A stretch of 64,000 nucleotides of DNA, from assembly GCF_947242115.1 (NCBI RefSeq), contig NC_074719.1, forward strand, positions 43,300,849 to 43,364,848. The letters are read 5' to 3'. The first letter of the stretch is position 1. Each line of letters starts with the position of its first letter. The notes below the pieces were generated by a model. The model did no database searches. It was not told the DNA's origin and worked only from the letters and a program-made list of their open reading frames with translations. The stretch comes from Biomphalaria glabrata. Taxonomy: Eukaryota; Mollusca; Gastropoda; Planorbidae. Shown one piece after another: positions 1 to 10,401 of the stretch. Position numbers and translations under genes: made by a program.

Positions 1-84
1 GTCTGGCCATCCAGTTTCCGGCGCGAGGCTGAAAGTGAGGGATGCTGGCGCCATTGGTGTCACAGACTGCTGCCATAGTTAGTA
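1..84. repeat. Copy 1 of an 84-bp dispersed repeat
   Basis: This stretch matches 954-1037 almost base for base (offset 953). The window begins inside it, so its left edge is unknown. The second copy splits a LINE fragment, so the unit is probably a mobile repeat. I do not recognise its family. Confidence 0.7.
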
Positions 85-203
85 CCTAGCATTTAGAGAA
101 ACACTCGTCGTTAAAAGAAACAAATTAAAACTGTTACACTTTACACAACATCGAACTGAATAGCACCAGAGTGCATTGGGGGTCTAACCAAGACAAACCA
201 AGA

Positions 204-256
204 CAGCAGGCCTCAACACTGACCATCGACTCGCAACCTGTGAGCAGTGGAGACAA
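204..256. repeat. Fragment of the foldback MITE family of 58319 and 63319
   Basis: It contains the arm motif AGGCCTCAACACTGACC followed by a diverged TCGCAACCTGTG-type segment, as in the arms of the foldback elements at 58319-58469 and 63319-63500. Only one arm is visible. The following 257-660 is AT-rich and I see no gene in it. Confidence 0.5.
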
Positions 257-659
257 ACAGCTCGTTGCTAAGCCGTACAGACATATGGGTACTATACAGG
301 AAGCAATTAAAACTAGTATAATACAAAGCAATATAAAGTAATTGATCTAAAATTCAATTCATAATACACTTAGCCTACCTGAGTTCAATGCTCCCGTACT
401 AACGTGTCACTCGGTCTGAATACAAAGGTAGACCCATGTAACTAGCTGGGTCTGTTGTTTTGTTTTCTAGGTAATTACAGATTACACTGGTTCTCAAAAA
501 AGTGACATCCATTTAGTTCCGGTGTAGTTTTATTTGTACACAAATCAATTTTCTAACGCCTAATATCATCATGATCCAATAAGTTATGCTAGTAACACAG
601 AATACTTGCACTTATGTATTAGTGACACATCTTGAACTAGAAGGGAAAAAGACACACTC

Positions 660-1110
660 GACAAGCGTGGAAAAACAAACAATTAAACATTGAACTCTAT
701 CCAGAAGAGATGAAGAAATTAAAAGTGAACAGAATAAACGAGAAATGGACAAGCTCTCATCCGAATCTCAAGAATGAGGACGCCTATTACGAGCTATCCT
801 GACAAGATCAACGTCTAATCTTTCGCCTCAGAACCGGACACAACAAAATGAGGTTCCGGAAGCTCAAAATTGGAACCAGTGAAATCTGCCCATGTTGAGG
901 GTCAGAGAATGCTGGTACAATATCCTTGCTGTTGTCGTGCGCCAGACGGATCTGTCTGGCCATCCAGTTTCCGGCGCGAGGCTGAAAGTGTGGGATGCTT
1001 GCGCCATAGGTGTCACAGACTGCTGCCATAGTTAGTATCAAGAATTTACAACTGCATTCTTTATCAAGAGGTTCGAACAAGACACTGGCCCCAAAATACC
1101 CCAATAATAG
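660..1110 (+). mobile_element. I-like LINE 3' fragment split by another repeat
   Basis: The translated stretch has the features of the C-terminal end of a non-LTR element that carries RNase H. It includes IFRLRTGHN followed by a CPC-type cysteine motif (one codon in it is a stop) and then the segment also found at 2058-2100. It is the sister of the better copy at 1735-2270. From about 916 to 1046 the match is broken by a second repeat that contains the 84-bp unit also present at 1-84, after which LINE similarity resumes at about 1051. It is 5'-truncated and cannot be functional. The I-clade assignment comes from the RNase H tail and the cysteine motif. Confidence 0.6.
954..1037. repeat. Copy 2 of the 84-bp repeat, inserted in a LINE
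   Basis: It is nearly identical to 1-84. It lies inside the LINE fragment at 660-1110 and interrupts the part that encodes the cysteine motif and downstream residues. The inserted segment is somewhat longer than the shared unit, about 916-1046. Confidence 0.65.
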
Positions 1111-1159
1111 AGAAAACTACATTGACAAAAGAAGTAAAACGAAATCTGCACTATCTGCT

Positions 1160-1245
1160 AACCCTAAAACATTTTTATGCACGAACTGTGGCAAAGTTTG
1201 GAGCTCATAAGTCTGCTTCTTTAGTCAGGAAATTCTGTACCGATT
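1160..1245 (+). mobile_element. LINE 3'-end finger-like fragment
   Basis: Translation gives CTNCGKVW and then, in another frame, a segment ending in RKFC. This resembles the terminal finger of the LINE fragments at 4160-4262 and 40380-40475 (CGKVC...). It is short and decayed. The following 1246-1734 is AT-rich, with small LINE-like scraps and no gene that I can support. Confidence 0.35.
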
Positions 1246-1734
1246 CCAGGAGTAGAAACCAACACAAGCAATTCATCCTTGCGAATCAGTTTTTTTTTTC
1301 AAGACAGTAGAAAACATTTAATATAAATACTCTTTGGAATTTGTGTTATCACTTGATATCTCTTGCATAGTCCACAGGAGGTACTTATGAGACCCAAAAA
1401 AGAGCTATTCCCGAAGACAGATGCAGACCGTAGAAAATGAGTATGTAGGTCGTCGCTGGGTCTGTTAAGACTTATAAAGAATGCACTCTTCCATTAGTAT
1501 TTATGTTGGTGTCTGGGGATAAGTAAAAAAGATGATGTTAGAGAGGCCGTCAAATTGAAGAAACATGAGAATCACTGACAGCACACCTGTCAGGTTTTTT
1601 AAACGCTCGAATCAAAGGGCCGTAATTACAGGGACACGTTGTTTATTCGTTTCCACCTCGTAAGAATGGGTCAACACGTCACAACTGTTGCACACTGAGA
1701 AGGGGCGTTAGGACTGGAATCATAATCTTTAAAT

Positions 1735-2270
1735 GTCAGAAGGCAATAAAAAAGCAGACGTAATGGCCAAAGATGGAAGAATGAACCAACAAATGGGAAT
1801 CCCTCTCACCCCAGAAGAAATGATGAAAATAATAGAGAGTAGAATAAATGAGAATTAGACCAGGTCACATCCCAATTACAGAAAAAAAAGGACGCCTATT
1901 ATAAAGCTATCTCGACATGACCAATGCATAATTTTTCGACTCAGAACCGGACACAACAGAATGAGACAACATATGTTCCGGAAGTTTAAAGTCGGGACGA
2001 GCGAAACCTGCCCGTGTGGAGCATCACCAGAGAATGCTGACCATGTCTTTCAAAGCTGCATACTATATCAAGAGACCCGAACAAGACTCTGGCCCCAAAA
2101 CCTTCCTATAGAACACAAACTATACGGAGAACTGCTTGATCTGGAAACCACTGGCCAGTTCATCTCAGATATAGGACTACTGATCTGAACCCTCCGACAT
2201 GTAAACTGAGAACGAAGAAGAAGAAGAAGAAGAAGAAGAAGAAGAAGAAAAAGAAGAAGAAGAAGAAGAG
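1735..2270 (+). mobile_element. I-like LINE 3' end: RNase H tail, cysteine motif, (GAA)n tail
   Basis: The reading starts with GNKKADVMAKDG, the C-terminal signature of retrotransposon RNase H (GNxxADxLAKxG). It continues through IFRLRTGHNR and a CPCG...H...C motif to a stop after ISDIGLLI, and ends in an AAG/GAA microsatellite from about 2212 to 2270. This layout fits I-clade non-LTR elements, known in snails. The copy is 5'-truncated, with a stop near 1858, so it is inactive. The same 3' region recurs at 660-1110. Confidence 0.7.
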
Positions 2271-2393
2271 GCAGACATTTCATACACTCATAAAAAACAC
2301 AACATAAAACATACAAAAATAAATTGTATGATATTTTTTTGTTATCCTGATTAATTTTTCAAAAATGCAAACACATGTAAAAGATTAATACAG

Positions 2394-3305
2394 AAGTAAA
2401 ATTTGCTTTATAAACTGCCTACAGGCTATGACGTTGAGGCCTTCTTTGACGAAAGGTCTCGCTAGGATGTACCTGGACTTTGATGTAACGCACCTTAATA
2501 CCGAAGGGCATCCGAAACATGTAAAAATATTACAGTGAGTTAAACTGACAATTAAAACGTCTTTTTCTTCTAACTAAAACGCATCTATATAGTTACCTAT
2601 ATACTTTCTTTTGTGCTAAATAATTCATACAAAAATTGGAATAATGAGCTTTGACCCATTCGATACAAGAAATACTTTTAACCAGCGTTTAATTAATAGA
2701 GAATAAAAATAAAATCATTTTTAGCACTGCATGCGTAGCTTTCTGGACTGGCTAATTTATCCTCATCCCTAGTGATAAAATTATAACCCAACACTATAAC
2801 GGCAAATATGCAACAACGAGTGTACAACTGTTGAGCCTTTCATTACACTGTGCCGTTATGTTATCCAGGGTAGCAGCGTGTTCGCTCTAAAAATAATTGT
2901 TTTGAAAAGTCTTCAACTCTATTGTAAGTAATAGTATGAGCGTTATTAAAGAGTCTATGTTTTGCAAGATGTATCGGTTTATAATCGTAGTATTGTTATA
3001 AAAAAATGTTTAATCTTGATCGATTTGCTAGCCTTCGCTAGCCTAGAACTGTGACACTGTGTGCCGTCTCAAGCCAGTAGGTTTAGATCGCTCCTCTTCA
3101 CCTGAGGGTAGTGTGATTACGGCTAGGCTAAGAAGGAGGGTGAGGGTGGGCTAGACTAATTATCTACACGTTAAGAAAGACTGTGTTGTTCCAGTCATCC
3201 GAAGCGGAGTCGTGCTACTCTAATTAACACACTGATTTGATTATGACATTTAACATTATACAGTATAACGACCGCATCAAAAATAAAGAGATTTAAAAAA
3301 AAAAA
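2394..3305 (+). pseudogene. Candidate retroposed transcript (no ORF recognised)
   Basis: The segment ends with AATAAA (about 3283), a short spacer and a run of about 14 A, immediately followed by AAAAGATTAATACAG at 3305-3319. The same 15 bases stand just before the segment at 2379-2393. A poly(A) tail plus a 15-bp direct repeat is the signature of LINE-driven retroposition. The body is AT-rich and has no long ORF; its 5' end contains a piece of SINE-B (about 2410-2525) with a foldback-MITE end. It may be a retrocopied 3' UTR or noncoding RNA. The parent gene is unknown. Confidence 0.5.
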
Positions 3306-3359
3306 AAAGATTAATACAGCTAAAGACAGTCAAACATGAACTTAAATTCTAGGGGTTGC

Positions 3360-3600
3360 AAAGACTTTCATTCAGGGAACAGTACCAGGATAAAGAAGAA
3401 GAGGCAGACAGAGAAAGCGATGGGAAAATGACATCGAAAAAAATGATGAAAAGAGAATGAAAGAGAATCTATTCAAGGCAAAAAAATGTAGAAAGTTTGT
3501 GGAGTTTGTGCCCGAACCATCTAACGACAAAGACAGTTATGGGCAAACTACGCCCGTGACCAAGACCTGAAAGCGAAGAAGTTTTATCCGGCCTGCCACA
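3360..3600 (+). mobile_element. LINE 3'-end fragment
   Basis: The translated start GTRIKKKRQTEKAMGK resembles the basic GxRKRGRQKKRW stretch that precedes the stop in many endonuclease-type LINEs. The following text continues this C-terminal region in a decayed form. No RT core is present. Confidence 0.45.
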
Positions 3601-3673
3601 TGCTTTTCAAAAGCCTATTGTCCATTTCAAATCAGTTCTTTATAAAAGTGTGGTTATCACTGTATAGCTCCAT

Positions 3674-4080
3674 ACATGCAAATACATGAACTAAAGCAAT
3701 TTCCTGTTAATATCAAATTCCATTGAGATGTTTCGAAAATCCTAGAGCGAAATAATTCTTGTCTGTTGATTTAGTCATCTTACGTACATTTAAATAGATT
3801 GATTACCTAGATCTTTCTAGATTATGTATCTAAAAATTGCAAAAATATTAATTATGAGACGAGAATATTCTTATTTTCAATGTTTAATAACTAGATCTAG
3901 ATCTAAATATTAAATTATATGTTACATAGGTTAGGGTTGAACTTTGCTTCTTATAACTACTTTACACGGGCTACTGATTGTTGCCTTGTTTCAGCTTTTT
4001 TTGAAAATGTTCATTTTTTTGTAGTGTTAAAAGATCTTCATGTCCAGTCTAGATATAATATATATAGGTCTGTGGTTCCA
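3674..4080. repeat. Dispersed AT-rich repeat, copy A
   Basis: It aligns over about 400 bp with 10651-11383, with the same order of motifs such as CCTAGAT, ATGAGACGAGA, GTTAGGGTTGA and TGTAGTGTTAAAAGATCT. Copy B carries an extra 328 bp where this copy is continuous. In copy B the right end recurs inverted on the left, which suggests a TIR element; the left TIR is not obvious here. Confidence 0.65.
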
Positions 4081-4159
4081 AATATATGTTCCCTCACAAA
4101 ACACTTGTCTTGGTAATTGTATTACAGTTCTATTGCAGGCATATATAGCCAAAAGTGAA

Positions 4160-4262
4160 TTTAAATCGAACACCGGCAGACAACGGCTATGTTGGCGTTG
4201 AGTGTGGCAAAGTATGTAGATCAAAGATAGGGCTGCGTAGCCACGTGAAGTACTGCACTCTC
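4160..4262 (+). mobile_element. LINE C-terminal finger fragment
   Basis: Translation reads ADNGYVGVECGKVCRS, then KIGLRSHVKYC: a C-x2-C...H-x3-C finger near the end of a LINE ORF. The ADNGY start and the same layout recur at 40390-40475. The fragment abuts the dispersed repeat copy A. Confidence 0.5.
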
Positions 4263-4419
4263 CTTAATCATAGAATTATATAACGATTTGTATATTTAAT
4301 TTTACATTGTAAAGCTTTAAAAAATATTTTTTTCTTTACACACACACACACACAATTATAGAAAAAAAAAATTCAAATGAGAAGATGATTCCAATATTTC
4401 TATTAAACATGCTTTAGAA

Positions 4420-4533
4420 TTTCTAAGTATCTAAAAATCATTTTAATATTCGGCTAATTTCTAAGTATCTAAAAATCATTTTAATATTCGGCTAATTTCT
4501 AAGTATCTAAAAATCATTTTAATATTCGGCTAA
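4420..4533. repeat. 38-bp tandem repeat, 3 copies
   Basis: Three essentially identical head-to-tail units of 38 bp at 4420, 4458 and 4496, each with TTTCTAAGTATCT and ending TTCGGCTAA. Confidence 0.9.
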
Positions 4534-4667
4534 TTATTACAATTATTCGAATTAATCTAGATGTGGGCAGCGTACAGAACGAAAAAATTGTAAGTAAATG
4601 TCATATATGGCACACTAAATACACAGTATTGAGCTAGTTAAATTTTAAAGCCAGGCTGTTGAGAAAA

Positions 4668-4716
4668 CGACATAACCACGACCTAACCACGACATAACCA
4701 CGACATAACCACGACA
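4668..4716. repeat. 11-bp tandem repeat (ACGACATAACC), about 4 copies
   Basis: Short head-to-tail array with one C-for-A variant unit. The following 4717-5542 is AT-rich. I find no supported gene or clear element in it. Confidence 0.85.
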
Positions 4717-5542
4717 TATTATGGGTCTCATGTATCAGTCGCGTTCGTAAAAGTACAGCCCGATGTAGCATAGAATTATTCTCCTCTCCTCTGTAATGCA
4801 TAATTACTAACAATTTATTTTAATAAGCTGTTTGTATATAAGTAGGTGATTTTAAAAAAAGATGACTATTCAAAATCGCTGCCTATATTAAATATAATTA
4901 ATGATATAACAAAATAATATACTTTTTATAGTTCATATAAGTGTTAGGTTTCAGTCAGTGGCGAAGCAAGGCACTCATGGGACAGGGTTCTTCTTCTCCT
5001 AGACAGCTTTTTGCTGCTGAGCTGTGAGCTGTTTTGCAGACTGTGCCAAGGGAAAAAAAAGTGTGCTGTTTTCTTCAGTTGTTCAGCACTGCCGTACAGG
5101 TTGCTGGTTACGTTGGGCTGTAGTGGTAGTGGGGTCTGCCTAAGTAGGATTAAGATGAGACCGGGTTGAAAAATATGATTGTGGGTTCCCTCCCTTAGAT
5201 TGAGGAGCTTATGACATCTAGTCATTATGTATACATTAGTACATTCGAAAAATAGGATTTTTATAGATACAGCCTACTACCTTATAGACATACTGGTGTC
5301 ATCAAACTCAATTCAGTTATAACTTATATGAGTAGGCTTAAAAGGGTTATGACATTCAGTGTTTATACAATTACATATTTATAACTATTGAGTGTTTCAT
5401 ATAAACGAACAGATGTTTTTGTACATATTTTCTTGTTACTTAAATGTACAATGCTAAAATACTTAAATGCGAAAAGTGTTAAGCCTTTAGCTCTGTGCCT
5501 ATTAATTGTTAATAGTTGAAATAACATTTCTATTGTCTAGCA

Positions 5543-5739
5543 CAGGGGTTCTCAACCTGTGGTTCGCGACCCTCTTGGGGGTCGAATGACGATTAGCCAG
5601 GTGTCGCCTAAGACCATCAAAAAACATGGATTATTTTTGTCTATTCTTCTATTGGTGTGTGTGTGTGTGAGTGAGGGGGGTCGCGGCTGAGTGTGAGATA
5701 AAAAAGGGGTCGCCGAGCATAAAAGTTTGAGAACCGCTG
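5543..5739. mobile_element. hAT-type MITE
   Basis: The ends are CAGGGGTTCTCAACC and the inverse of CAGCGGTTCTCAAAC, typical hAT terminal inverted repeats. The flanking 8-mers (5535-5542 and 5740-5747) match only partly. A GT microsatellite lies inside. The element at 62934-63135 is the same family in the opposite orientation, sharing GCGACCC-type ends and an internal AGACCATT/CAATGGTCT segment. Confidence 0.75.
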
Positions 5740-5989
5740 GTAGCACATCAGTGAGTTGCAAACTGCATTTTCAGAACCTCCAAGTAGAAAAGTGGAAAAA
5801 CAGGTGCATCTATTACTTAGACCATATGCAGTTTTTATCGCTAAATGAAAAAAAAAAAAGACCAAGTGAAACAAAGCTTTTTTTGTGTTTCAGAACTTCT
5901 TATGCAACTTTGTATCCATCGTAAGTGAAAGTAGACGCTCTGCTAAACTAAGTAGAATTAGCGTGCAATCAATGGAAATCGTTCAAAGT

Positions 5990-6280
5990 AATCAACACCT
6001 GTATGGGACACACTGGTGAGGATCAACACCTGTACGGGACACACTGGTGAGGATCAACACCTGTACGGGACACACTGGTGAGGATCAACACCTGTATGGG
6101 ACACACTGGTGAGGATCAACACCTGTATGGGACACACTGGTGAGGATCAACACCTGTATGGGACACACTGGTGAGGATCAACACCTGTATGGGACACACT
6201 GGCGAGGATCGACACCTGTACGGGACACACTGGTGAGGATCAACACCTGTATGGGACACACTGGTGAGGATCAACACCTG
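5990..6280. repeat. 31-bp minisatellite, 9 units plus a part
   Basis: Units contain ATCAACACCTGTATGGGACA and CACTGGTGAG and differ mainly at TATGGG/TACGGG. Because 31 is not a multiple of three, open frames through the array cycle through all three frames. The ORF starting at 6140 is an artefact of this. Confidence 0.95.
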
Positions 6281-6661
6281 ATGATCGAGTTTCTTTCACA
6301 CTCCCGTTGTCATTTATCATATTATTAACAAATTAAAAAGCCCCCCACTCGGGATGCCGTCAACAAAAACACCAAACTATACAGATTTAAGCCCAAATCT
6401 TCAACTTGTCCATCTCCACTGACCACTACGATACATACTGAGAATAAGGTTGTTGAACTAATACCGAAATAACTATTGCTTAGTACATTTATGATGAAGA
6501 CATTACCATAGCCAGGAGCTTGCAGATTTTTTTCAAGGCATCTGGGGATTTAATTGCCTTGATTGCTTCTTTTTGGAGGGTATTTCGTGAACAGAAACAA
6601 CGGAACAACATCAGAATTTATTGGAAATAACATTTTTAATGTCATCAATGCTGTCAAAATT

Positions 6662-6932
6662 AGTAAAGTTTCTATTTCAGATCTTGAGATCGTTGGGGCA
6701 GGTTATATAAAGGTCATCCGTTTCTGTAGCCCACAGTTGACGAGGGTGTCATGTGGCCAAGGCAACGACCAACCGGCTTTACTAATGTCGGGTACCCATT
6801 TGAGCTGGGTGAACACAAAGGTGCCTAAATATTCCGAAATTTAAAAAAAAAAACAGTCTTTTTCAAGATTCGAACCCGCGTGCACTCAAGTTCGGAAGCC
6901 AAGCGCCTTGGCACTCGGCCACCGCGCCTCCC
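6662..6932 (-). mobile_element. SINE-A, near full length
   Basis: Read on the minus strand, a tRNA-like head starts at about 6932 with A-box-like GTGGCCGAGTG and B-box-like GGGTTCGAATC. The body contains CCAGCTC, GGTACC and TTGGTCGTTG, and the element ends with TCTGAAATAGAAAC. Matching copies lie at 11505, 26352, 39039, 39295 and 62393. Confidence 0.8.
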
Positions 6933-7475
6933 AAAAACGAATAGAGATAGTAAATTGATTTTCATATGGCTGTCAAAAACGGAATAAGGATAATTCAATT
7001 TCGATCTTTTTTAAGATATCAACTACAAGTGCTCAAAGATATATGGTCTCGTTGTGGGGAAATATAAGAAATTGTTACTTTTTTTTGTTACATTTTGAGA
7101 AGTTTTTCAAACTCTAGATCCCCCCCCCCCCCACGGAAACTAAATATGTCACAGTTAAGACATTGTTTTTATTATCCTCCTCTACTAAAGTATAATCTTT
7201 GACACGGCCGTTAAATGAAATATTGTTGCATCATCATTTAAAAAAAAAAGGTTGACATTTGTGAGTAGTGACTTATGTCAGATAAATACAATGGGAACAA
7301 AATGGATGCAAATTAAATATTGCAAACCTTTGATAAATTCAAATTCTTACAGTCAGACACCTTTTGTTTTTTTCTTTAAAGCGCCTTTATTGACCCCATG
7401 GGTCCGGGTTCATTGAAGCCCTTCGCGCCATGGCTGCCTCGCCACTCGTTTAAGTGTAACTCGTGAGTGTCATGT

Positions 7476-7607
7476 TATATGATTTTACACACTTGTGCAA
7501 TGTTGTCAAGTATAAGGTGTATATGATTCTACACACTTGTGCAATGTTGTCAAGTATAAGGTGTATATGATTCTACACACTTGTGCAATGTTGTCAAGTA
7601 TAAGGTG
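7476..7607. repeat. 44-bp tandem repeat, 3 copies
   Basis: Units start at 7476, 7520 and 7564, contain CACACTTGTGCAATGTTG, and differ at a single position (TTTT against TTCT). Confidence 0.92.
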
Positions 7608-8198
7608 TATATGGATATACACAATAAGACAGTGTTGTAAAGTTTGTGTTGATCAAATGAGCAGGATGAAGGACTATTGTATTTAATGACATTGGGTATG
7701 ATACAACGTCAATTTATTAGTAGTAACATGAATTTATTCATGGATTCTTTCACCATTGAAACATCACAGTCATCTCTTTTAAAAAATAAAGACTTTAACG
7801 TCAATTTAGAGGCAGCTGTGCTCGTTCTTCAATAATATCTGATAAATATCAGCCCATATAAGAGTAAAATAAATAAATGTAATCGATTTCAGCTATTTGT
7901 GAAGAGATTAAAGCGCTGTTGAATCACCTTGATTACGGGCAAGAACTGTCTCTTTATTACAGTTTATATATGCTCATCCCATACCAAGTTATTGAGAAAG
8001 AAATAACCCCTGTATGCTTATTTTGAGCACTGATGTCTATCTCATAAAAGGCTTATGTACAGCAGTGTAATGCCTTAGCTTAACGTTTATAAGAAGTCTC
8101 AAATTAAAAGACCAATGAAGAAAAACATCTGATAATTTAAATAATTTGTCAATAAATAAAAATACTAAAAGTGTTATTATTAAAAGTTATCTTATAAG
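7608..8198. other. Upstream region of receptor gene 1
   Basis: AT-rich, with no repeat or ORF recognised. A TATAAG sequence near 8088 is about 110 bp before the ATG, but I have no evidence that it is used. Confidence 0.4.
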
Positions 8199-9260
8199 AT
8201 GGGCTCTTTAGAAGCTAAATGGATAGAAGCCTCCAGGACTTGGCATGTTTCTGACGAGCTTCTAGATTATCTGAACCTATCAATGACAGTTACCTTTCAC
8301 GGGGTACTGTCCTTAACCGGAGTAGTGACCAATATAGTCAATATGGTTGTCTTCTTTAAACTAAAACTAAAGACCAGTATGAGTGTTGGCCTCATGGCGT
8401 TGTCCTTCACGGACTTTTGGGTCACCGCATTCCAGCTGACCAGCTGCTGCTGTTTTCTGGTTAAAGTCGTTTATCCGGACTGCCCGGTGGATCCATGGAC
8501 ACTTGGTGGATACGTGTTCAGCTGGGCACATTATCTGGGTTATCTGATCTCGTGCTGGATAACTACGATGCTCTCTGTGGAGAGATGCTTCTGCGTTGTG
8601 GCGCCTTTCACAGTCCGTCAGCTATTCACCAAGGCACGCTGCGCCTACACGCTAACAATTATATACTCGGCACATGCTCTAATTCACGCACCAACATTCT
8701 ACTACGTTGAATGGGTGTCAGTTAGCCAAGCTGCCAACTCGAATTTCTCTGTGCTAAAAGTCGTCTTCAATGATAACTCAGCAAAGTGGGAAATCTTAGC
8801 CGACATGGTCGCTGGCGTGGGTCTTTCTCTTGTGTCACAGATTGTAATCTTCGTATGCACGGCTTGGATGATCGTATCTTTAAGGTCCACTAGCAAAATA
8901 AGACGCAATCCTGAATCTTCCACGAAAGTAAAAAATCTACAAGGGAAATGTGCTGTAAAGACAGTGAACGAGACTTTATCTCCGAGAGAAAGACGAATGG
9001 TAAGAACAGTTCTGTGCCTGGCCGTAATCGTCTCCGTTTGTAACATTCCAAGATTCATCGCCACAGCGTTCAGGCATCTTGCGCCACGCGCAAACCTGGG
9101 AGCTTACCAAAACCTTCAGATTTTGCTGTGGGAAGTTTCGTACATCTTTATGACGACGTCCTGCTCTTTGAACATGTTTGTTTATTTAAAGCTCAACTCT
9201 GGGTTTCAAAAACTTTTTAAAGGATACTTAATCTCTTGTACTCTTTCTGACCAGAAATAA
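8199..9260 (+). CDS. Class A (rhodopsin-like) orphan GPCR, receptor gene 1
   Basis: Single-exon 353-residue seven-helix receptor of the plasma membrane, similar in type to gastropod chemosensory-like receptors; ligand unknown. Helices lie at about 29-53, 62-90, 105-131, 147-168, 199-227, 268-291 and 305-332. N45 and D72 fit N1.50 and D2.50. The DRY position reads ERC (128-130), the CWxP position CNIP (281-284), and NPxxY is NMFVY (325-329). Possible N-glycosylation sites are NLS at 26 and NFS at 182. ECL2 has no cysteine, so the usual TM3-ECL2 disulphide cannot form. The start is the first ATG and aligns with genes 2 and 3 (MG/ME...W...SDE). The stop codon overlaps an AATAAA hexamer (9256-9261). 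It is closest to genes 2 and 3. I am confident of the GPCR call; the chemosensory role is inference. Confidence 0.93.
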   Translation: MGSLEAKWIEASRTWHVSDELLDYLNLSMTVTFHGVLSLTGVVTNIVNMVVFFKLKLKTSMSVGLMALSFTDFWVTAFQLTSCCCFLVKVVYPDCPVDPWTLGGYVFSWAHYLGYLISCWITTMLSVERCFCVVAPFTVRQLFTKARCAYTLTIIYSAHALIHAPTFYYVEWVSVSQAANSNFSVLKVVFNDNSAKWEILADMVAGVGLSLVSQIVIFVCTAWMIVSLRSTSKIRRNPESSTKVKNLQGKCAVKTVNETLSPRERRMVRTVLCLAVIVSVCNIPRFIATAFRHLAPRANLGAYQNLQILLWEVSYIFMTTSCSLNMFVYLKLNSGFQKLFKGYLISCTLSDQK

Positions 9261-9594
9261 AACATCTTTTATTGAAACAAAAATTTTGAAAAAAATTCAC
9301 ATTCAAAACCTTATCATATTTTAGTAACCAAATGACATATAAGATATATTATGAAATGAGGAAGGCGTCTTTTGAGAACATAAAAAAAAACAACATAAAA
9401 CAAAATATCAATATAGTAAGTGTCAGTATCTTCATACTTATATTCTATTAGTCTTTTTATTGTGACGTATTGTCTGGATGACTACATTTTAACTTTGTTA
9501 TGGATAATAGAATGAATTTCGTTCACTAATAACAAAATTCAACCAACAAATATTGGTTATAAATAATAATACTAATAATAGCTATAATAATAAT

Positions 9595-9850
9595 AATTTA
9601 TATCAACCGAGGGGATAGTAACAACTGACCTCACAGATACCTTCAAGGCCCTTAACATTCCGGGGAAAATTCTCGTTGCCTGTCAGAGGGCTGTACTTCT
9701 GCAGACCTGCCACATCACCAGAAAATTTCTCGGTGGAAACTGATAAAAGGGACTACGATGAATTTTGTTTCCCTTTAACGAACCTCGACCCTGGCTGGGC
9801 CAGGGAATGACTACTCCTCGTTTCTAGCATAATAATAATAATAATAATAA
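9595..9850 (+). mobile_element. LINE 3'-end fragment with (ATA)n tail, copy 1
   Basis: Translation gives TFKALNIPGKILVACQRAV, then LLQTCHITRKFL, similar to the QKxAxLxTxHIxRKxL stretch at the C-terminus of some non-LTR element ORFs. It ends in an ATA/ATAA microsatellite. A second copy in the same orientation follows at 9930-10165. Confidence 0.55.
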
Positions 9851-9929
9851 TAATGATCATTGACATCGCAATACTTATAATATAAGAAAAATGAAAGAGA
9901 AAAAAAAAATAAAGCATGAAAAACTAATA

Positions 9930-10165
9930 ATTTATACCATGCTGTTTTATCAGTCAAGGGGGGATAACAACTGAGCATAAAGACCCATTCGAAGCCCTAA
10001 GCATTCCTAAGAAGATCCTCTTTACCTAACAGACGGCAGTACTGCTGCAGACCTGGCACATCATCAGAAAATTCCTCAGTGGACACTGTTGAGTGGGCTG
10101 CAATGAATTTATTTCCCCCTTTAATTAATGAAGCTCGACCACAGGACATTCCAGAGAATGAAAAT
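9930..10165 (+). mobile_element. LINE 3'-end fragment, copy 2
   Basis: It matches 9595-9850 over the segments encoding CHI.RKFL and the flanking DNA (GGGGATA.CAACTGA, AAATTCCTCAGTGG), with clear divergence. Two same-strand copies about 80 bp apart suggest repeated insertion or a local duplication. Confidence 0.55.
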
Positions 10166-10401
10166 TTATTCATTTCTACGATACTAGTAAAAATGACAAT
10201 AAAGAGACATAACTGTTACGACTATTAATCATACACCAAAACTGAATCTGTAATAGTAGATTGTGAGAACTTTAATCTTGGTTCAACAAATAATTATTTC
10301 TCAATAATGACCCGTGTTTACATTAATCCATCTTTTATAATCTTTCTTTTCTTTCAACACGCATTCGCACAATTGCACATTCACAATATGATGCACACGC
10401 A

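Noticed and set aside
808-1104. 98-codon minus-strand ORF
   Set aside because: It spans the LINE fragment and its insert in antisense. No start or domain supports a gene.
2068-2316. Poly-leucine ORF on the minus strand
   Set aside because: It is the antisense of the (GAA)n tail of a LINE.
6140-6328. Repeat-protein-like ORF (MGHTGEDQHLYG...)
   Set aside because: It runs through a 31-bp minisatellite and changes frame each unit, with no gene context.
8702-9064. Long antisense ORFs inside receptor genes (also 31528-31926, 15139-15369, 46036-46317)
   Set aside because: Shadows of the receptor reading frame on the opposite strand, with no independent motif.
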